Assembly: GCA_938003855.1 (NCBI GenBank)
Contig: CALKXD010000098.1
Coordinates: forward strand, 16,975 to 80,974
Direction of reading: 5' to 3'
Length of the DNA stretch: 64,000 nucleotides
Source: an uncultured Granulosicoccaceae bacterium
Lineage (GTDB): Bacteria > Pseudomonadota > Gammaproteobacteria > Granulosicoccales > Granulosicoccaceae
Shown here: piece by piece, positions 59,030-64,000 of the stretch
How the letters are laid out: every line of letters begins with the position of its first letter
How positions within the stretch are numbered: position 1 is the stretch's first letter
Notes under the pieces: generated by a model
Seen by the model: the letters and a program-made list of their open reading frames with translations, nothing else
Told to the model about the DNA's origin: nothing
The model's database searches: none
Position numbers and translations under genes: made by a program

Positions 59030-60187
59030 ATGACAAAGCTCAAATGGGGCATGATTGGCGGTGGCGACGGCAGCCAGATCGGGCCGGCACACCGGCTTGG
59101 TTCGGGGCTCGACGGGTTGTTTGAATTCAGTGCCGGTGCGCTTGATCACCGGGCCGATGAAGGTCGACGTTTCGGCCGGCAACTGGGCCTGGATAAAGAC
59201 CGCGCCTATGGCGACTGGCAGGAAATGCTCGCAGGCGAAAGCGCCCGCGACGACAAGATAGACCTGGTCACAGTAGCAACCCCGAACTCAACACACTTCG
59301 AGATAACCAAGGCATTTCTTGAAGGCGGTTTTCACGTACTCTGTGAAAAACCCATGACAATGACTGTCGATGAAGGCGAAGAAATTGTCAGAGTGGCACA
59401 AGCGACCGGGCAACTCTGCGCGGTAAACTACGGCTATACCGGTTATTCACTGGTCCGACACATGAAAGCCATGATAGCCCGTGGTGATCTGGGTGCTATT
59501 CGCGTAGTAAATGCTGAATTCGCACACGGCCATCATGCCGACGCCGCAGACGCCGACAACCCGCGTGTGCGCTGGCGCTACGATCCCGCCCAGGCGGGTG
59601 TTTCAGCGCAGTTTGCCGATTGCGGCATACACGCCATGCACATGGCCAGTTTTGTCACCGGACAGCAGGTCACAAAACTTGCCGCTGATACCGTGTCCTG
59701 CATCGCTTCACGAACCCTAGAAGACGACGCTATGGTCAACTTTCGTATGGACGGTGGCGCGGTCGGCAGGCTATGGACGTCGTCAATTGCCATCGGCCGT
59801 CAACACGGCTTAACCATTCAGGTATTTGGCGAGAAAGGCGGGCTGCGGTGGGCACAGGAGCAGCCAAACCAGTTGTACTGGATGCCTTTGAACGAACGCC
59901 TGCAGATTATCGAGCGCGGCGAGAGTGACCTCTCACCCGAAGCGGACCGAACGACCCGGGTCACCATCGGTCATGCCGAAGGCATGCCACTGGCCTTTGC
60001 CAACATCTATAAAGACCTTGCCGAAGCTATTCAGGCACACAAGGAAGGCCGTGCTGTTGACCCGGCCGCCGATTTATACCCGCGAGCAGAAGACGGTCTG
60101 CGCTCTATGGCCGCTGTTGCTGCTGTTGCCGAATCCGGAGCATCCGATGCCGTGTGGGTAGACGCAAGGCCCCCGATGTATCGATAG
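59030..60187 (+). CDS. Gfo/Idh/MocA family oxidoreductase
   Basis: 385 aa; 'WGMIGGGDGSQIGPAHRLGSGLDGLFEFSAGALDHRADEGRRFGRQLGLD', 'FHVLCEKPMTMTVDEGEEIV'. Confidence 0.9.
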   Translation: MTKLKWGMIGGGDGSQIGPAHRLGSGLDGLFEFSAGALDHRADEGRRFGRQLGLDKDRAYGDWQEMLAGESARDDKIDLVTVATPNSTHFEITKAFLEGGFHVLCEKPMTMTVDEGEEIVRVAQATGQLCAVNYGYTGYSLVRHMKAMIARGDLGAIRVVNAEFAHGHHADAADADNPRVRWRYDPAQAGVSAQFADCGIHAMHMASFVTGQQVTKLAADTVSCIASRTLEDDAMVNFRMDGGAVGRLWTSSIAIGRQHGLTIQVFGEKGGLRWAQEQPNQLYWMPLNERLQIIERGESDLSPEADRTTRVTIGHAEGMPLAFANIYKDLAEAIQAHKEGRAVDPAADLYPRAEDGLRSMAAVAAVAESGASDAVWVDARPPMYR

Positions 60188-60198
60188 CATCCATCAAT

Positions 60199-60223
60199 CA
60201 GGCAGTCGCGCTGTGACTGCCTG
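60199..60223. terminator. Hairpin downstream of Gfo/Idh/MocA gene
   Basis: CAGGCAGTC-N7-GACTGCCTG 9-bp stem. Confidence 0.45.
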
Positions 60224-60262
60224 TTCGTATCCCGTCTGCGATAACCCGGGCGAATTAATCCG

Positions 60263-60709
60263 ATGATAATCAGACGGTCTACAGAGACAGACTTCGACGC
60301 AATCATTGAGATCTATAATAACGCCAAGCTCGACGAGTTAATCTACGAGAGCAGAACTTATACACTGCTACCACTGCTACAGGACAATCGCCGTTTGCAG
60401 CGATTAAAATCCTCTGATATTTACGTTTTAAAGAATGATCACATCGACGCCTACGGTGCTGTTGTCGACCGCGAAATTCGAGCACTGTACGTACACTCAA
60501 ACGCACGCGGCAAAGGACTGGGCGAGCAACTTCTCCAGTACCTGATTCAAAGGATTAACGGACCGGCAACACTGTGTGTGGCCAAATCGAACCTACCGGC
60601 GGTAACGCTCTACAACAAACATGGCTTTGTTGTTGTACGTGAATTCAAGTCAAGCTATAACGGTGTGCCGGTGCAGGTTAACGAAATGGTACGGCCACCG
60701 CTGTTGTGA
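60263..60709 (+). CDS. GNAT family N-acetyltransferase
   Basis: 'IRRSTETDFDAIIEIYNN...IRALYVHSNARGKGLGEQLLQYLIQ...NLPAVTLYNKHGFVVVREF'. Confidence 0.9.
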   Translation: MIIRRSTETDFDAIIEIYNNAKLDELIYESRTYTLLPLLQDNRRLQRLKSSDIYVLKNDHIDAYGAVVDREIRALYVHSNARGKGLGEQLLQYLIQRINGPATLCVAKSNLPAVTLYNKHGFVVVREFKSSYNGVPVQVNEMVRPPLL

Positions 60710-60740
60710 AATAAGACCGCACCCGGCACAACGCCCGGCC

Positions 60741-61739
60741 TTACAGTCGCGGCTTCAGAGTGCCGCGTTCAACCACCATACTGGGGAACAGGCGCGCCTC
60801 CGGGTAACGCTCCGGGTCGTCGAGCATGGCGACAATCAACTCAATCGAAGAGCTGATAATCTGCTTTATGGGCTGATGAATTGTCGTCAGGTTTATGTTC
60901 TCCCACCCGGCCATTTCCATATCATTGAGGCCGATCAGGCCGATGTCGTCGGGGACGGTCAGGTTGGCATCCTGCACCGCGCTCAATGCGCCAATCGACA
61001 GCACATCATCACCACAAAAATAGGCCTGTGCGGGATCACTTTGCAACAACCGCAGCATTTCCCGACGACCCGCCTCGAACGAATAGGCATCCGCAAACGA
61101 ACTGCTGTGCGCAATTGCCGGATGTCCGGCGATCTCGGCAATAAAACCCTGGTAACGATCTTGTGTTGATGTCGCCGTTTCCGGCCCGCCAAGAAAACCA
61201 ACCCGGGTGTAACCCCTGGCGGCAAACTCCCTGACTGCCATGCGACCACACTCGACGTTATCGATGCCCACAACGTGTACTTGAGGCGAGCTGCTGTGCC
61301 GTCCAAATGAATGCACCACCGGGATACGCGCATCGCGAAAGGCCTGCGAAAACGCCGGGGTTAACGTCGAGGATGCAACGACGACACCATCAACAGAATA
61401 CTGTTGTAGCATTTTTACCGAATTGGCCGGATCAGTTTCATTGGTAAGATTCACCAGCAACGGTCGCAGCCCACGCTCCTGCAAGCCGCGCGTAAAGAGA
61501 TCAAAAACTTCAAGGAAAATAGGATTGTGAAAATTGTTTGACACCAGGCCAATCAGACGCGTGCGCCCGGTGGTTAGACTGGACGCCAGCGCGTTGGGCG
61601 TATAGCCTAGTTCAGCGGCGGCTTTCTCTACCCGCAAGCGCATGCTGTCCGAGACGGATGCCCCGTGGGTAAACGTCCGCGAGACAGCAGACCTCGATAC
61701 CCCGGCCCGCTCTGCTACCTCTTTCAGCGTTACCGACAC
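60741..61739 (-). CDS. LacI family transcriptional regulator
   Basis: 'VTLKEVAERAGVSRSAVSRTFTHGASVSDSMRLRVEKAAAELGYTPNALASSLTTGRTRLIGLV'. Confidence 0.95.
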   Translation of the reverse strand: MSVTLKEVAERAGVSRSAVSRTFTHGASVSDSMRLRVEKAAAELGYTPNALASSLTTGRTRLIGLVSNNFHNPIFLEVFDLFTRGLQERGLRPLLVNLTNETDPANSVKMLQQYSVDGVVVASSTLTPAFSQAFRDARIPVVHSFGRHSSSPQVHVVGIDNVECGRMAVREFAARGYTRVGFLGGPETATSTQDRYQGFIAEIAGHPAIAHSSSFADAYSFEAGRREMLRLLQSDPAQAYFCGDDVLSIGALSAVQDANLTVPDDIGLIGLNDMEMAGWENINLTTIHQPIKQIISSSIELIVAMLDDPERYPEARLFPSMVVERGTLKPRL

Positions 61740-61818
61740 AATGGCTTCTCAATTGAATCAACAGCAGCTGACGTGTCCCTGAATTGCCGGCTGCCGTGCA
61801 TTATGCAGAGCTGACTAT

Positions 61819-62022
61819 TCAAAGGTTTTTTTTATCAGGCCCGGGCCAACCATCAAAGAACAACTGCCACAGCGCATAGGCGCCCATGCCGGCAAAGACA
61901 ATTCCCCAGAACGGTGCACCGGTAACAAACTCAAATACACCCCAGCCAAGACACACGGCTACGACGGCAACACGAATCCACAGCGGCCGGAAAAAATCTT
62001 GTTTAAGGTCAAAAATATGCAT
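61819..62022 (-). CDS. Small two-TM membrane protein in sugar ABC operon
   Basis: 67 aa 'FFRPLWIRVAVVAVCLGWGVFEFVTGAPFWGIVFAGMGAYALWQLFFDG'; same strand, short gap to ABC ATPase gene. Confidence 0.6.
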   Translation of the reverse strand: MHIFDLKQDFFRPLWIRVAVVAVCLGWGVFEFVTGAPFWGIVFAGMGAYALWQLFFDGWPGPDKKNL

Positions 62023-62052
62023 GGCCTGGTATCTCTTAACGCCTGCAGGAAG

Positions 62053-62826
62053 TTACGCGGCTCCCTCGAATTCTGCGCCGGTTTTGGCTCCGGTTATATA
62101 GGACACAACGTCTTGTCCGTCAGTCTCACTTTTCAACAGATTTGCAACGATTCGCCCGCGCCTGAACACAATGATGCGATCCACCAGATCAAACACCTGA
62201 CGCATATTATGGCTCACCAGAATCAGTGGTTCGCCATTGTCCTTCAAAGTTCTGATGATATTCTCGACCTGTTCAGTCTCCTGCACACCGAGTGCTGCAG
62301 TCGGCTCATCCATAATGGTGAGTTTCGACGAGAATGTGGCTGTTCGGGCAATTGCAACACATTGCCGCTGCCCACCGGACATGTTCTGAATCGTGTTGCG
62401 AATATTAGGAATCTTCACCGCGGTGCGCTCAAGCCCTTCTATTGTGGCTTCCCGCATTGCTTTGTAGTCAAGGAAACGAAAAGGCCCCAACCAGTTGAAT
62501 CGGGTTATTTCACGCCCCAGAAAAAGGTTATCGGGAACATCCAGATCGTCCGCCAGCGCCAGCGTCTGAAAGACTGTTTCAATGCCCGCTTCCCGCGCGT
62601 CTATCGGGCCGGCAAATCGCACGTCTTTACCATCAAAGGTAATCGTCCCGCTGGTGCGCTGCTCTACACCGGTGATCTGCCGGACAAAGGTTGATTTCCC
62701 TGCCCCGTTGTCACCCATAATCGCGACATGCTCACCTTTTTTAAGTGCAAAGTCAGCATCATTTAGGGCGTGAACGCCACCGTAGTGTTTGGTGAGGCCC
62801 TTAGTTTCAAGGATTATATCAGTCAT
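62053..62826 (-). CDS. Sugar/inositol-type ABC transporter ATP-binding protein
   Basis: 'VAIMGDNGAGKSTFVRQITGVEQRTSGTI', 'MSGGQRQCVAIARTATFSSKLTIMDEPTAALGVQE'. Confidence 0.93.
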   Translation of the reverse strand: MTDIILETKGLTKHYGGVHALNDADFALKKGEHVAIMGDNGAGKSTFVRQITGVEQRTSGTITFDGKDVRFAGPIDAREAGIETVFQTLALADDLDVPDNLFLGREITRFNWLGPFRFLDYKAMREATIEGLERTAVKIPNIRNTIQNMSGGQRQCVAIARTATFSSKLTIMDEPTAALGVQETEQVENIIRTLKDNGEPLILVSHNMRQVFDLVDRIIVFRRGRIVANLLKSETDGQDVVSYITGAKTGAEFEGAA

Positions 62827-62837
62827 TTTCGCCTCTC

Positions 62838-63920
62838 CTATGTCCGCTTTGCAGCTCGTTCCTGGCGCACCTTATCCAGAACGACCGCCCCGATTATGAT
62901 CGCCCCCATAGCCATTAACTGGTAATAGGCATCGAGCTTTATGTAGGTAAAACCTGACTGAATAACACCAAACACCATCGCGCCAAGCACGGTGCCGACA
63001 ATTGACCCTCTTCCGCCGGTCAGGCTGACCCCTCCAATAACGGCCATGGCAATGGCATACAGCTCATAGAAAATACCCATACCGGACTGCGCAGTGAGAT
63101 TTTTTGAGCTTAGAATTATCGCCGCAAAAGCCGCCAGCATTGAGGCGATCATGTACACCAGCACTTTATGCTTTTGCACATTAATACCGGACATACGCGC
63201 GGCGTCCTCGTTTGATCCGATCGCGTAAGTGTGTTTGCCATACACCGTGTACTTCAAAACCACGTGAAATACGACCGCCAGACCCAGAAACCAGAACACC
63301 GGCATCATACCGCTTCCCAGTCCTGCAAAACCTTCAGTTGGAAATGACACCGGCTTGCCGCGAGTCCATGCCTGTGCAATACCCCGACAGATCAGGAACA
63401 TACCCAGTGTCGCGATAAAAGGCGGGATTCTGGTGAAAGCAATAAAGCAGCCGTTTATAAAGCCAATCAACGCCCCGAATGCCAACCCGACTATTATCGG
63501 TATTAGTATCGGCAGATCAAACGCCCACGCCCCGAACACGGCTTTGGGATTGGGACCACCGTTGACCAGTTCTGTCTGCGCAAACGACATGACTATCATG
63601 GCCGTCGCCCCGACCAGTGGCCCCGAGGATAAATCAATCCCGCCGGATATGATCACCTGTGTCACGCCCAGGGCTATGATGCCGATGATCGCAACCTGTA
63701 GAATAATAATTCGCAGGCGCGCCTCATTAAAAATTGAGTCAAAGCGATCACGCGTATCGAACAGAAAGCTCTGATCGTTCATGTATGGCAAGGTCTGCCC
63801 GAGTGCTTCGAAAATTGCGATGATCAGAATCAGCGCGATTAAAATGTTCAGTTCGTTGGGCCAGGTGCGCTTTTTACTATCGAACTTAAGCCCCCCGGTA
63901 CCTTGTGTTGAATCAGCCAT
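62838..63920 (-). CDS. Sugar/inositol-type ABC transporter permease (RbsC-like)
   Basis: 'VIISGGIDLSSGPLVGATAMIVM', 'AIAMAVIGGVSLTGGRGSIVGTVLGAMVFGVIQSG'. Confidence 0.93.
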   Translation of the reverse strand: MADSTQGTGGLKFDSKKRTWPNELNILIALILIIAIFEALGQTLPYMNDQSFLFDTRDRFDSIFNEARLRIIILQVAIIGIIALGVTQVIISGGIDLSSGPLVGATAMIVMSFAQTELVNGGPNPKAVFGAWAFDLPILIPIIVGLAFGALIGFINGCFIAFTRIPPFIATLGMFLICRGIAQAWTRGKPVSFPTEGFAGLGSGMMPVFWFLGLAVVFHVVLKYTVYGKHTYAIGSNEDAARMSGINVQKHKVLVYMIASMLAAFAAIILSSKNLTAQSGMGIFYELYAIAMAVIGGVSLTGGRGSIVGTVLGAMVFGVIQSGFTYIKLDAYYQLMAMGAIIIGAVVLDKVRQERAAKRT

Positions 63921-64000
63921 GAATGGCCACTCTCCTACATGAGCTTAACATCAGCCTGTTACGTGAAAAATATAAGTAATATCAGGATAACAAAGACAAG

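Noticed and set aside
61999-62694. 231-aa + strand ORF opposite the sugar ABC ATPase gene
   Set aside because: Antisense to a gene with intact Walker motifs; no independent support.
1-64000. CRISPR arrays, rRNA, tRNA genes, transposases, phage or defence islands
   Set aside because: I saw no regularly spaced repeats, no cloverleaf/rRNA signatures and no transposase, integrase or recognisable defence proteins in the ORF set. A tRNAscan/Rfam run would be needed to exclude small RNAs.

Overview
This 64 kb window looks like the chromosome of a gammaproteobacterium (inferred from gene content only). It is almost fully coding. I saw no rRNA, tRNA, CRISPR array or complete transposon. In order it contains: (1) a HAAT/branched-chain-type ABC importer (1-4257, -). 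(2) A CbrX/CbrA/CbrB-like two-component locus whose NtrC-like regulator has a degenerate AAA+ domain. (3) A VOC / gluconate-DH-subunit-3 / GMC / HyuAB oxidation-hydrolysis block. (4) trmJ, then hpaR-hpaB flanked by inverted copies of a ~64 bp repeat, then a flavin reductase with a C-terminal MarR-like domain. (5) Two secreted proteins sharing 'CxDxDGDGWGWxGxxSC' repeats, a lipase, xylulokinase, a SPOR-like protein and a RIO kinase. (6) A compact oxygenase cluster: 2OG-Fe oxygenase, AhpD-like, COG2309-like, desaturase-type hydroxylase, Rieske ferredoxin, cupin, plus a polar amino acid-type ABC importer. (7) A response regulator-GGDEF protein. (8) A glyoxylate-shunt locus: ScfR/DUF3612-like regulator, an ORF resembling only the N-terminal half of malate synthase G, and isocitrate lyase. 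(9) A myo-inositol catabolic region (45-64 kb) with an RpiR-type IolR candidate, two GGAA-N6-TTCC palindromes, a LacI regulator with a TGCAACCGGTTGCA palindrome, two IolC-type kinases and a sugar ABC importer. The strongest candidates for undescribed biology are the half malate synthase G-like protein beside aceA, the 28.6-36 kb oxygenase cluster, the degenerate CbrB-like regulator, and the 64 bp inverted repeats around hpaR-hpaB. All family assignments come from reading motifs and recall; no database search was run.
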